Positions 15,385 through 23,017 of a DNA stretch of 31,340 nucleotides are shown piece by piece. Within the stretch, counting starts at the first letter, position 1. Each line of letters opens with the position of its first letter. The stretch is from an uncultured Bacteroidales bacterium. GTDB lineage: Bacteria; Bacteroidota; Bacteroidia; Bacteroidales; Marinilabiliaceae. The position numbers and the translations under genes are program-made. The notes beneath the pieces are model-generated. The model saw nothing but the letters and a program-made list of their open reading frames with translations, searched no databases and was not told the origin of the DNA. The stretch covers positions 1-31,340 of the forward strand of contig CALAVC010000161.1 of assembly GCA_937892095.1 (NCBI GenBank), read 5' to 3'.

Positions 15385-16599
15385 ATGCTGGCGGAGATAT
15401 ACCGTGACGAGTGGGGAGTCTCCGAGCTGCTCGACAGCCAAGTCCTGCGCGAGACGCAGGCTATCTTCGGGAAGGCGATAGAGAAGGGCGTGCCACGTTC
15501 GACACCTCATCGAACGGCGTTCAAACAGCGTTTGAAGACTTCGACGGATGTGTTCTCGGCGTTCCGTGTGCACCGATGCGCGCAAGATGTGGCTGCCGAA
15601 CTAACCGACGAGCAGGGCAACCGACGCTCGTTTGGCGAGTGGGCTGAGAGGGTTCAGCCGTACTTGAACCACCAGAACCGCGCGTGGCTTCAGACGGAAT
15701 ACACCACCGCCATACGGCGTGCGCACGATGAAGCGGACTGGGTGCGATTCCGTGAGGACGCGGACATATACCCGAACCTCGAATGGGTGCCAAGCACGAG
15801 CGCGGAGCCTGGAGCAGACCACAAGGTGTTCTGGGGGACGGTTTTGCCGATAGGTGATACGTTCTGGACGGAACACCGCCCCGGCGACCGATGGAACTGC
15901 AAGTGTAGCCTACGCCAGACCGACAAAGCACCGACCGCCACGCCGCGCGTGAGCGGGAGGCGTCACGCCCCTCAGCCCGGGCTGTGCGCTAAGCCCGGCA
16001 GCGGCGAGGTTTTCAGCGACGACCATGCTTACTATCCGAGCGACTGCCGGATGTGCCTTTTCGGGCGCAGTGCGAGCCAGCTGCGCCACCTGCTGGGGAA
16101 TCTGGGCGGCAAGGGCGGGCGGACGCTGGCGAGTTCGTGCTACGAGTGCAGGTACAGGGTGGCGTGCATGGAGAAAGAGGCAGAAACAAGAGCCTATAAA
16201 GAGATTAAATCTATACGAGAAGACTTATCCCAATGGGTCAACAAAAACCTGCCAGAAGAAATTATAGCTACAAGCAAAAACGGATCACCAATAAAGGCTC
16301 GACGAATTATTCTGAAGATAGGAAATACCTCCATAACCATAAATAAAAATAGTTATGGTGAGATTGCCAACAAGGGACAAGCAAGTCCAGATTATTCAAA
16401 ACGAATACAACTTGCCAAACGGCTACATGTTCCAGAAAATGCCAACACTTTCAAATTCGTCAGAACAGAAGACTCCAAGCACCATCCCGATGTCGAAGCA
16501 TTTGATGTGTTTGTAGGAACTATTGACGGAGAACCCGTAGAAATCAAAATAAAACGCAACAGAGACGTAAATGTGCTTTGGGCTCTCCGTTTGTTATAA
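15385..16599 (+). CDS. MuF minor head protein with C-terminal toxin-like domain
   Basis: The ATG-started frame gives 404 residues, but the open frame runs upstream to the frameshift site at 15265 and the real protein probably has about 40 further N-terminal residues (444 from the site). The MuF/SPP1 gp7 part includes WLQTEYTTAIRRAHDEADWV, VFWGTVLPIGDTFW and RPGDRWNCKCS. A cysteine-rich stretch follows (CRMC, CYECRYRVAC). From about 16180 base composition turns AT-rich and the sequence becomes a helix-strand domain ending PDVEAFDVFVGTIDGEPVEI, suggestive of phage polymorphic-toxin nucleases of the barnase/EndoU/RelE-like group (inference). MuF proteins enter the cell or stay in the head; toxin fusions are known. 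Confidence 0.75.
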   Translation: MLAEIYRDEWGVSELLDSQVLRETQAIFGKAIEKGVPRSTPHRTAFKQRLKTSTDVFSAFRVHRCAQDVAAELTDEQGNRRSFGEWAERVQPYLNHQNRAWLQTEYTTAIRRAHDEADWVRFREDADIYPNLEWVPSTSAEPGADHKVFWGTVLPIGDTFWTEHRPGDRWNCKCSLRQTDKAPTATPRVSGRRHAPQPGLCAKPGSGEVFSDDHAYYPSDCRMCLFGRSASQLRHLLGNLGGKGGRTLASSCYECRYRVACMEKEAETRAYKEIKSIREDLSQWVNKNLPEEIIATSKNGSPIKARRIILKIGNTSITINKNSYGEIANKGQASPDYSKRIQLAKRLHVPENANTFKFVRTEDSKHHPDVEAFDVFVGTIDGEPVEIKIKRNRDVNVLWALRLL

Positions 16600-16605
16600 A
16601 ATCAA

Positions 16606-16657
16606 AACCCAAGATCGTCTCACGTTTGTAAGGTCAACGCAACTGACATCTTGGGTT
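16606..16657. repeat. Inverted repeat between toxin and immunity genes
   Basis: AACCCAAGAT (16606-16615) pairs with ATCTTGGGTT (16648-16657) around a 32-nt loop, starting 7 nt after the toxin stop. On the minus strand the second arm is followed by TTGATTTT, so it could act as a leftward terminator; a perfect -7 element TATATTTG on the minus strand lies near 16700. It may be a small repeat element or a processing/terminator structure. The sequence resembles short intergenic repeats of Bacteroidetes, but this is not checked. Confidence 0.55.
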
Positions 16658-16736
16658 CTTCTAAGGGAAGCCGAGAGTTTTTCAACTCGCTAACCTCCGC
16701 ACTGCAAATATACGAAACAAAAAACAAATAGTTACC

Positions 16737-17126
16737 ATGAAGCAAGAAATCGAATACGTCATACATCAGACGTTGACACTCGCCGATGGTGAGTCGGCAG
16801 ATGAGGCAAAAGGAAATGTAACAAGAGTTGAAACCGACGTAAACTATTGCGGTGTACACCTTCTGCATATAGTTGACGACCACTATCCGTTCCGTACGTT
16901 AGACATTCTCTCAAAATGGCTACAAGCCACTATTAATCTCGACTTACAAAAAAATGACAACGAGACTTATTATTGCTACAATGGTGCTGATGATTGCGGC
17001 TATGTAAGAAGCATTTTCAAGAATGTTTTTACGTGGCTGTTCTTGCGATTGGTCGTGAGGAAGACGAACAGAAAGGCAAAACTCAACGCCATATTGTTTC
17101 AGCTCGACGATAAAATAAGGCAATGA
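16737..17126 (+). CDS. Candidate immunity protein for the MuF toxin
   Basis: A 129-residue AT-rich frame right after the toxin-like gene, same strand, with the Bacteroidetes leader ACAAATAGTTACC. It is acidic in its first two thirds (LTLADGESADEAKGNVTRVE; LLHIVDDHYPFRTLDIL). It has no signal peptide or family signature. Position and composition match an immunity gene in a toxin cassette. Caution: its last 61 codons lie antisense to the leftward gene 16944-17327, and its C-terminus may not be native. Confidence 0.5.
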   Translation: MKQEIEYVIHQTLTLADGESADEAKGNVTRVETDVNYCGVHLLHIVDDHYPFRTLDILSKWLQATINLDLQKNDNETYYCYNGADDCGYVRSIFKNVFTWLFLRLVVRKTNRKAKLNAILFQLDDKIRQ

Positions 17127-17327
17127 AGCGTGAGTTGCTCCAACACGATGAATGAAACCATCTTGTTGCAGAGAACGCATGATTTGCTCTGCTTTCTCTC
17201 TGTCAAGTTCAAGAGAGTTTAAGAAATCGTTCCACTGATAGTAGTGAACAGATGCTTTATTTTTCTGTTGCTGACAGAAAAATATTAGCACCTTGTTCTT
17301 TTGGTCTGAAGTAATTAGATTTGTCAT
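16944..17327 (-). CDS. Winged-helix-like protein with C-terminal membrane anchor
   Basis: A 127-residue protein. The middle looks like a small winged-helix domain (WNDFLNSLELDREKAEQIMR, LQQDGFIHRVG), followed by a linker and a strongly hydrophobic C-terminal helix (ASYIAAIISTIVAIISLVVI). This layout, soluble domain plus tail anchor, is common in small cargo proteins. It has a perfect -7 element (complement of 17347-17354) 20 nt upstream and follows the early-operon terminator, fitting independent expression in the lysogen. It overlaps the immunity candidate by 183 nt in opposite orientation; which frame is fully real in the overlap is unclear. Confidence 0.6.
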   Translation of the reverse strand: MTNLITSDQKNKVLIFFCQQQKNKASVHYYQWNDFLNSLELDREKAEQIMRSLQQDGFIHRVGATHASLPYFIVELKQYGVEFCLSVRLPHDQSQEQPRKNILENASYIAAIISTIVAIISLVVIFL

Positions 17328-17346
17328 TGTATCAAGATTTATACGC

Positions 17347-17354
17347 CAAAGTTA
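17347..17354 (-). promoter_or_regulatory. Bacteroidetes -7 promoter element for the 16944-17327 gene
   Basis: The minus strand reads TAACTTTG, a perfect match to TAnnTTTG, 20 nt before the start at 17327. No clear TTTG -33 element is present at 19-21 nt further upstream. Confidence 0.5.
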
Positions 17355-17387
17355 GCCATTCCAACGGGGATGAGACTTGGGCTATGT

Positions 17388-17424
17388 AAAAAGGGGCTGT
17401 CTCAAAATAGCGACAGTCCCTTTT
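17388..17424 (-). terminator. Intrinsic terminator of the early operon
   Basis: The arms AAAAGGGGCTGTC and GACAGTCCCTTTT form a stem of about 13 bp with one G-T position and a 10-nt loop. On the minus strand the 3' arm runs into TTTTTAC, so it stops leftward transcription after the last early gene (17567). It may also work rightward (TTTTAGTTTT follows). Confidence 0.85.
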
Positions 17425-17469
17425 AGTTTTGAGTAGTTTTTGAGAGTTCTCCCTCACTCCAAAACACAC

Positions 17470-17506
17470 CGATGGCGCACAATCCGTTTCAGACTGTGCG
17501 CCATCG
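17470..17506. repeat. Perfect 12-bp inverted repeat
   Basis: CGATGGCGCACA (17470-17481) pairs with TGTGCGCCATCG (17495-17506) across a 13-nt loop. It lies in the 3' untranslated end of the early operon, before the terminator, in the gene-free stretch 17328-17566. It could protect the mRNA 3' end or be a protein-binding site; no T-run follows. Confidence 0.7.
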
Positions 17507-17566
17507 CCATTGAATAGAGTCATGCCAGACTCTTGGTTGACGGGTTTCTTGCAGGCTTCCCTTCCG

Positions 17567-17779
17567 TCATTTTCTCTCACTATTGAGCCGCCTGAGCAAA
17601 ACCGTCGCCTCGGCGGCCGTCGCGCATGGTGGCAGTCGCGGTCGGTAGGCGTGGTAGCCGGGGGCGTGCTGCGGGACGGTGTCGTCTCTCTCCCAGACGT
17701 AGATCCGCCCCTTCCACCGCCCGAGACGGTACTTAGGCGCAAGCCCGCCCGCATCCTTGATATGCAACCCGTTAATCAT
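17567..17779 (-). CDS. Small basic phage protein
   Basis: A 70-residue protein, last gene of the early operon, start overlapping the preceding stop (ATGA). The N-terminus reads MINGLHIKDAGGLAPKYRLG, followed by GRIYVWERDDTVP and a basic C-terminus. No family is recognised. The overlap with an upstream membrane peptide and operon position favour a real gene over the longer out-of-frame ORF on the same strand. Confidence 0.55.
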   Translation of the reverse strand: MINGLHIKDAGGLAPKYRLGRWKGRIYVWERDDTVPQHAPGYHAYRPRLPPCATAAEATVLLRRLNSERK

Positions 17780-17898
17780 AGCAGGTCGTAGTCGGTGTCA
17801 TCCCAGTCGTTGCTCTGGTGGTGGCTCAGCACACTGAGCACGGCAGCCATGCCCACAGCGCCAGCCACTACGCCCAAAAGAAGAATCAGCACTTCCAT
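17776..17898 (-). CDS. 40-residue single-pass membrane peptide
   Basis: A short frame from ATG 17898 to TGA 17776, coupled at both ends (stop of the upstream gene TGATG overlap; ATGA with the downstream gene). It has one membrane helix (MEVLILLLGVVAGAVGMAAV) and an acidic C-terminus (NDWDDTDYDLL). A Kil-like or accessory function is possible in this early position, but nothing in the sequence proves it. Confidence 0.6.
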   Translation of the reverse strand: MEVLILLLGVVAGAVGMAAVLSVLSHHQSNDWDDTDYDLL

Positions 17899-18281
17899 CA
17901 CGCTTTCAGTTTTAGGGTGTAACCTTGGCTCTCGGACGTGCTGAAGTGCACCTCATCGAGGATGTCTTGCGGTACATACTGCGTGTCGTCGAGCTTTATG
18001 CTGAATGCGCCGCCCTTCTGTTGGAAGCGGTAGAGCCAGTCGGGCGTCACAAAGTTGACGTCGAGCTTCTGAGTTGAGCGTGTCTGACTGACCACCAAGA
18101 GGGCTTCGAGGTCGAGAGTACCCTGCACGCCTTGCGCCTTGCATTCGGCTATGATGGCCTCCTTGATTGGTTTCTGCTGCGCCTCGATGTCTTTTGCCTT
18201 CAAAGCGAGCTCGCGATACTGATGAGCAAGTTCGATGAGTTCCGTTGCGCTCATGCGTTCGTTTTCTTTTTTCTTTACCAT
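17898..18281 (-). CDS. Early phage protein with coiled-coil N-terminus
   Basis: A 127-residue protein. The N-terminal half is helical and charged (ELIELAHQYRELALKAKDIE, then QKPIKEAIIAECKAQGVQG); the C-terminal half is strand-rich (ALLVVSQTRSTQKLDVNFVT, YTLKLKA). The position downstream of A in the early operon is that of gam-like (host nuclease inhibitor) genes in Mu, but the protein is shorter and no Gam signature is clear. Function unknown. Confidence 0.6.
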   Translation of the reverse strand: MVKKKENERMSATELIELAHQYRELALKAKDIEAQQKPIKEAIIAECKAQGVQGTLDLEALLVVSQTRSTQKLDVNFVTPDWLYRFQQKGGAFSIKLDDTQYVPQDILDEVHFSTSESQGYTLKLKA

Positions 18282-18312
18282 TGCTGTTTGTTTTTTAGTG
18301 GTTGGTTATTGA

Positions 18313-18633
18313 TTAGTTATTCATCTTGACGTGTCGGAGTCCAGCAAAGCTGGTGAAGACTATTTTGCCCATGTTGATGGCTATGCAGTTCTCCATTCGG
18401 CAGCCTTTGCTTGCTCGCCAACCATAGAGTAGCATTATGGCATCGGAGGCGAGCAGAAGGCGGAAGTCTTCGAGTATGTGCGCCTCGTAGGAGCTGTCGG
18501 GCGGTAGCCCATTGTCGAGCGGGCAGATGGGCGTGTGACCAGCCTCGGTGATGAGGCGTTTGGCTTCGGCAAAGGCACGCCCCACCTCTTGTTTGTCTTG
18601 TCCTGTGATAGGACCGCTGATGTAAATCTTCAT
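18313..18633 (-). CDS. DUF4406-type nucleoside deoxyribosyltransferase-like protein
   Basis: A 106-residue protein beginning MKIYISGPITGQDKQEVGRA, the typical nucleotide-binding start of the DUF4406/nucleoside 2-deoxyribosyltransferase-like fold, with FAEAKRLITEAGHTPICPLD and a conserved LLASDAIMLLYGWRASKGCR. The fold is linked to nucleotide or DNA modification chemistry; in phages the role is unproven. It is in the early operon behind the transposase genes. Confidence 0.8.
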   Translation of the reverse strand: MKIYISGPITGQDKQEVGRAFAEAKRLITEAGHTPICPLDNGLPPDSSYEAHILEDFRLLLASDAIMLLYGWRASKGCRMENCIAINMGKIVFTSFAGLRHVKMNN

Positions 18634-18640
18634 GTAAGTA

Positions 18641-18865
18641 TTATTGCTTTAGTTGATTACGAGATAGTTCTTCGGCTTCTTGTCGGGTTATGATGACGGT
18701 TCGCGCTCTACCCGACCAACGGGTGAGGTGTTCACGTATGCGTAGGTTCTGTTCTGTGCCGTAGTCGGCAATATAGAGCGTACCTCGTGTGGTGAATAAC
18801 ACACGCACGTGAGTTGTGGCTGATGGAAGTTTGGCGAGGGCCTTTTCAGTGAGTGGTTGAAGCAT
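18641..18865 (-). CDS. Small early phage protein
   Basis: A 74-residue protein from ATG 18865 (MLQPLTEKALAKLPSATTHV), after the MuA stop at 18891; an upstream in-frame ATG at 18916 would overlap MuA. It is strand-rich then basic (RVLFTTRGTLYIADYGTEQN, RWSGRARTVIITRQEAEELS). No family recognised. Expressed with the transposase. Confidence 0.6.
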   Translation of the reverse strand: MLQPLTEKALAKLPSATTHVRVLFTTRGTLYIADYGTEQNLRIREHLTRWSGRARTVIITRQEAEELSRNQLKQ

Positions 18866-18890
18866 ATTTGAAATGTTTTTGAAAGGTGGT

Positions 18891-20942
18891 TCAATAAAGG
18901 TCTGACACATCGGCATCTGCCGTCTCGGTGGCTTCTGCCAATAGGCGCGCCTTGTCTTTCTGAGCCTTGTGTTGTCCGTCGGAGTCGACTATTAGCAGTT
19001 TGCTCAGCACTTCGAGTTCGGGGCTCATGGGCAGTGTTGCAGTGTCGCCACCTATTCGCAGTGGGTCGGTTGTGTCGATGGCGGCGAACGTGTCGGCAAT
19101 GCGTTGCTCTTCGGCGCGGTTGAAGTCGCGAACACGTTGCAAGTGCTCGGCGTCGCCGTCCCTGCGTTCGATGAGCGCCATTGGCTGTACGTGTTTTTCT
19201 TCGAGTTCGAAGCGGAGCGAGCGGTCGTCGTTGACGGCGAGGGCGACAGAGGTGTCATCGGGGTCGTAGATGACGGTCCAACGAACAGAGGCATGACGGC
19301 GGAACTCGTGGCTGAAGCAGTCGAAGTCGAGGGTGCGCCCACCGCTTTTCGGCAGTGTTATCTTGATGCCTGTGTTGCGCAGCAGGTAGGTATGCTCGGT
19401 GCGAGTGCCGTAGGCGAGAAGGTATTGCTCGTCGGTCATCGGGAACCGGTTCTCGACGGGCATATCGTTCCACTTCTGGAGGAACTCGTCGTGGAGGCGT
19501 GCGCGCTCGGTGTTGATAAATTTCGTCAGCTGCGCAACCACGCCGTTCCGGTCGGGGAAGGAGTGTCGGAACTTGTTTATGTACTCGACGTTGGGCTGGA
19601 GGTCTTTGTTTGCCGTCAGACCATAGCCACTCCAGTTGGTCTGGAGGTGGCAGTAGCGGTCGTTGAAAGAGCGGAACCATGGCTCGATGATCTTGGCCTT
19701 GGCGTTGCGGACGGCGGCGGGGGTGACGTACTTGGCGGTCTGCTGATAGGTGCTTTCGAGCGTCTTGTAGCCGGCGTGGTCCATCTGTATCTGCGCAGGC
19801 TTGAAGCGAGCGCCGAAGAGTTCGCGGGTGTGGTTGAGGGCATTGCGCAAGGCAGCGCGGACGAGTTCGGGACTTTCGGTGTCGCCAATGGCAAAGCCGA
19901 TGGGATACTTCGTGCAAGCATCGAGAATCACTTCGAGCTTTACGCGGTTGTGGTAGGTCGTCACGCTGTGACCTTTCTTGTCGGTGATGGTCTTCTGGTA
20001 GAGCAGTTCGGCATCCCAGCCGTCGAGCGTCCAGAGGTAGAGCGGGGCGGTAGGCGCACTGCGCTTGACGGTCATGGTGCGCTCGGCACGGAAACGAGTT
20101 GCGCCGTGGAGACGAGCGAATATCTCCTGCTCGTTGGCACGTCGCCATACGCCAATGGTCCGAGCGCAAACCGTCTCCCAGCCGTTCTGACGGGCGAGGA
20201 CGTTGTAGAGCTCCGTCACTTGCGCATCGGAGAGGTTGCGAGGGTCGCTCATGTATCCTATCAGAGCGTCGCGTTGTGCCTGGGTGCGTATCTTGCTCAT
20301 GTTGTCCGCCACGCTCCACCCCTCGGAGTTTCCTGTTTCTGTCTCTTTGGCGGCGACTGCCCGTCCTTTCCAGTTCTTGTGGATAAGGCTCTCGTAGCCG
20401 TCGCGCACGTAGGCTTTATACTTGCGTTCGAGGCTTCGGGCGTTGGTGGGCAGAGAGTGTGGCCAACGGACGTTGTCGAGCAGACTGACCATCTCCGTCA
20501 GGTCGTCCCACAACTTAGCCTTGCGGTGTCCGAGAGCCGATGTCTTGCCGCGGCGTTCGCTTATTAGTCGGCCGATACCATCGAGTATGCACGCTTCGGC
20601 ATGATAGCGACGAATGGTCTCCTGAGGCAAGTGACGCACGCCGTCGACAAGGTATGAGTCGAAATAGTCGGCAGCTTCGGCACAGGGCGACACGTAGCGG
20701 ACGAGTGCATTTTCTTTCACGTAGTCATAGGGATTGCCGAGGAGGCGGACAATGCTTTCTTTGAAGCGCCCAGGCAGGCTCTCGTAGTCAACCAGAGCCG
20801 AGACGCCACGACAACCACGACGGACGACACGAATGTCGTGACGACCACTCAAGTTGCGATAGTTGGATTCTGTCATCACCCCACACTCGACAAGCCACGA
20901 GGCTTCGACACAGAGGTTGGCTTTGTAGTACTGCATCATCAC
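18891..20942 (-). CDS. MuA-type DDE transposase
   Basis: A 683-residue transposase. The N-terminal half has Mu end/DNA-binding domains (winged helix start, then the helical LPQETIRRYHAEACILDGIG and WPHSLPTNARSLERKYKAYV regions). The RNase H-like core shows the DDE set at D307 (WTLDGWD), D388 (QMDHAG) and E420 (KIIEPWFRSFN), and a beta-barrel follows. It joins phage ends to target DNA in replicative transposition, activated by MuB. Here it lies downstream of B and the RecA-like and GemA-like genes, unlike Mu where A precedes B. The start MMMQYY could be ATG 20942, 20939 or 20936. Confidence 0.93.
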   Translation of the reverse strand: MMMQYYKANLCVEASWLVECGVMTESNYRNLSGRHDIRVVRRGCRGVSALVDYESLPGRFKESIVRLLGNPYDYVKENALVRYVSPCAEAADYFDSYLVDGVRHLPQETIRRYHAEACILDGIGRLISERRGKTSALGHRKAKLWDDLTEMVSLLDNVRWPHSLPTNARSLERKYKAYVRDGYESLIHKNWKGRAVAAKETETGNSEGWSVADNMSKIRTQAQRDALIGYMSDPRNLSDAQVTELYNVLARQNGWETVCARTIGVWRRANEQEIFARLHGATRFRAERTMTVKRSAPTAPLYLWTLDGWDAELLYQKTITDKKGHSVTTYHNRVKLEVILDACTKYPIGFAIGDTESPELVRAALRNALNHTRELFGARFKPAQIQMDHAGYKTLESTYQQTAKYVTPAAVRNAKAKIIEPWFRSFNDRYCHLQTNWSGYGLTANKDLQPNVEYINKFRHSFPDRNGVVAQLTKFINTERARLHDEFLQKWNDMPVENRFPMTDEQYLLAYGTRTEHTYLLRNTGIKITLPKSGGRTLDFDCFSHEFRRHASVRWTVIYDPDDTSVALAVNDDRSLRFELEEKHVQPMALIERRDGDAEHLQRVRDFNRAEEQRIADTFAAIDTTDPLRIGGDTATLPMSPELEVLSKLLIVDSDGQHKAQKDKARLLAEATETADADVSDLY

Positions 20943-20962
20943 TTTCTCCTCCTCGCTTGTGG

Positions 20963-21445
20963 TTAGTTTAGACTGACAGAACCGAAAGCCATCTTGAGCT
21001 TTTCGGCGTTAGCAGCCGTCTCACGCTTCTTGCACCACGAATGGTAGAGTTGCTTCAGCTCCGAGAGGCTTATCTGGTTGAAGTCGTCGCGCCTCGTGGC
21101 TCGGCAGGCGACGGTGCGGATGGCGGCTGCGTCGCTCTTGTAGCGTCCCTCGCGAAGCCATGCGCCAATTACGCCATAGACGCGCTTGCGCCACTTGATG
21201 ATGTCGGTCGCTTTGCTGTCGGCCTCGGCGCGCCCTGTCGCCGTTTGGCGCGGGTCAGTGATGTCGTGCAGCCTTTGGCGCAGCTCCTTCAGCTGGTCGT
21301 CCGTCAGATCCTTCGAGCTATCCACTCGCCATTGTGCGAGGAATGCGCGCCAATCTTCATCACTCATACATAGCACACTCTTCATGCGGTGGATGTCGGC
21401 AAGGGCGGCGCGACGCCAGGGCGATGTTCTTTCCGTTGTATCCAT
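20963..21445 (-). CDS. GemA/gp16-like early regulator (DUF1018)
   Basis: A 160-residue protein. The pattern WRRAALADIHRMKSVLCMSD, EDWRAFLAQW and DDQLKELRQRL, and later KWRKRVYGVIGAWLREGRY, matches the GemA-like (gp16) proteins found in the early operons of Mu-like phages. GemA alters host gene expression in Mu. It ends 20 nt before the transposase start. Confidence 0.75.
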   Translation of the reverse strand: MDTTERTSPWRRAALADIHRMKSVLCMSDEDWRAFLAQWRVDSSKDLTDDQLKELRQRLHDITDPRQTATGRAEADSKATDIIKWRKRVYGVIGAWLREGRYKSDAAAIRTVACRATRRDDFNQISLSELKQLYHSWCKKRETAANAEKLKMAFGSVSLN

Positions 21446-21463
21446 GATTCCTGATTTAATTGA

Positions 21464-22084
21464 TTATTTCCCTGCCCAGTACTCCGCGCTCTTCTGCGGC
21501 CAGACGTCGTAGGGCTGTCCGCCTCCGTAGCGGCTCTGTGGCATAGCCCTGTAGCCCTCGACGTAGATCTTGACGTTGGCGTCGAACTTGACCGAGTTTG
21601 CCACGTTGCCCTTTGGCTCTGCGCCGTCGGCATGGCTGATGAAGATGAGCAGTTTGCCGGGGTTCTCGTCTCGGAGGGCTTTGTAGGCTGTGTAGGTCAT
21701 GCCTGTGTACTGGAGGCTGTCTATGATGACTATCTTGGGGGCTTTCTCTTTGCGTAGTCGCTCGACAAGCTCTTCTATCGGCTCCTTAGCGAGGAGGGAG
21801 AAGTTGCGCTTGGCCTTGCCGTCGGAGAAGCCTACTTCAGCTATAGCGTGCTGCATAGTCAGACTCAAGCCTTCTTCGAGGCTGTCGTATGCCACACGGC
21901 AGAAATTGCAGAGGTAGCGTGCCAGCTGGAGCGCGAAGCGCGTCTTGCCGTTGGCACTCTTGCCCCAGATGAGCCACGAGCCTGTGCGCTCAGGTCTGCC
22001 TATGACAGCAAGCCACTCGCCGTCGAAGTCGAGCATAGTGGGTCGGAACTGGCGTATCTGGTGAACGTTGTAGGCTCGTCTCAT
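21464..22084 (-). CDS. RecA/DnaB-like P-loop ATPase
   Basis: A 206-residue protein with Walker A GKSANGKT (about residues 41-48), Walker B IVIIDSLQYT and a later FISHADG strand-turn, giving a RecA-type ATP-binding fold. It starts in the 4-nt overlap with the MuB stop, so it is coupled to MuB. DNA-dependent ATPases near MuB may load or remodel proteins on DNA; this is inference. It lacks the linker and helicase extensions, so it is not a full DnaB. Confidence 0.75.
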   Translation of the reverse strand: MRRAYNVHQIRQFRPTMLDFDGEWLAVIGRPERTGSWLIWGKSANGKTRFALQLARYLCNFCRVAYDSLEEGLSLTMQHAIAEVGFSDGKAKRNFSLLAKEPIEELVERLRKEKAPKIVIIDSLQYTGMTYTAYKALRDENPGKLLIFISHADGAEPKGNVANSVKFDANVKIYVEGYRAMPQSRYGGGQPYDVWPQKSAEYWAGK

Positions 22085-22959
22085 GCAGTTACCTCCTCTT
22101 GACGTTTAGCGTGCTGTGCCGCCTTGCGCTTGGCGGCATGTACTTTGCGAGCCACACGGCGCAGGTCGCTATCCGAATCGGCTATTATGCTGTCAATCGT
22201 CTTCTCGTCGTCCACTCCGTTGGCTTGGCATACCATAACTATATCTTGCGCACTCACACCGTTCAGTGGTATGCACTTGCGCCCCAGTCGGCTCCAGATC
22301 TCATTATAGCCTTGCTTGTTGTGGCGCACACCGCTCAGCAGTTTCTTTTCTAAGTGGCTGGTAGCTATAAGTACTATGCCGCAGATGCCCTCCAACTGGT
22401 TGTAGAGCGTGATGAACGCGTTGAGCACCTTATCGCTCAGCTTGTCTGCCTCGTCGAGAATCAGCAGTGGGCAGTCGGTCATCCTCAACTTCTTCACCGC
22501 CTTACGCGTGAGGCCAGCGAGCGTCAGTCCTGCCGTATCTTCGCCCATCACCGTCAGCAGTTCCTCTATGAGGTCTTTGCGTGTCCAGTACGAGTCGCAC
22601 GATACCACCACTACGTTCTGATGCGTCTCCGAGTAGTGGCGGCACGTGAAGCTCTTACCCGTACCAGCTGCACCAACGATGCTCATCACGAGCGAGTTCT
22701 GCTGCGCATCGGCAAGTATGGCACTCAGCGTTCGGAAGTCGGAGGTCTCCACCGCTTCCCAACGATCCTCTTTGTAGCCAATGCCTGCGGCAGCGGTGTG
22801 CCACTGTTGGTCGGCAATCTTGTCCCAGTCGCCCGTAAGCATCTGGCTAATCATTCCGCCACTCATTTTGAGGGCTTTGGCTGCCTTGCTTTGGCTGCCA
22901 TAGCGGTCGCAATAGTTTCTCAGCGCGACCGCAATTCTTTGTTTCTTGATTGTTTCCAT
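22081..22959 (-). CDS. MuB-like target-DNA ATPase
   Basis: A 292-residue AAA+ ATPase, start chosen at ATG 22959 (METIKKQRIA), giving the usual N-terminal helix-turn-helix (SQSKAAKALKMSGGMISQML, about 22-41). Walker A is GAAGTGKS (96-103) and Walker B is CPLLILDEAD (163-172). MuB coats target DNA and activates MuA. It is the second gene of the early operon, and its stop overlaps the next start (ATGA). Confidence 0.92.
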   Translation of the reverse strand: METIKKQRIAVALRNYCDRYGSQSKAAKALKMSGGMISQMLTGDWDKIADQQWHTAAAGIGYKEDRWEAVETSDFRTLSAILADAQQNSLVMSIVGAAGTGKSFTCRHYSETHQNVVVVSCDSYWTRKDLIEELLTVMGEDTAGLTLAGLTRKAVKKLRMTDCPLLILDEADKLSDKVLNAFITLYNQLEGICGIVLIATSHLEKKLLSGVRHNKQGYNEIWSRLGRKCIPLNGVSAQDIVMVCQANGVDDEKTIDSIIADSDSDLRRVARKVHAAKRKAAQHAKRQEEVTA

Positions 22960-23017
22960 TATTTCGCTTGTTGAAATGCTTTTTGAACGTCTTTTGAGCG
23001 TCGTCCAGGATGACCCG

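Noticed and set aside
17332..17754. 140-codon leftward ORF over the terminator
   Set aside because: It crosses the terminator and the 12-bp inverted repeat, and its GC-rich part is a frame shadow of the 17567-17779 gene.
19104..20567. Long rightward ORF (487 codons) opposite the transposase gene
   Set aside because: It is the antisense shadow of the MuA gene, which has clear DDE residues; the ORF has no family signature.
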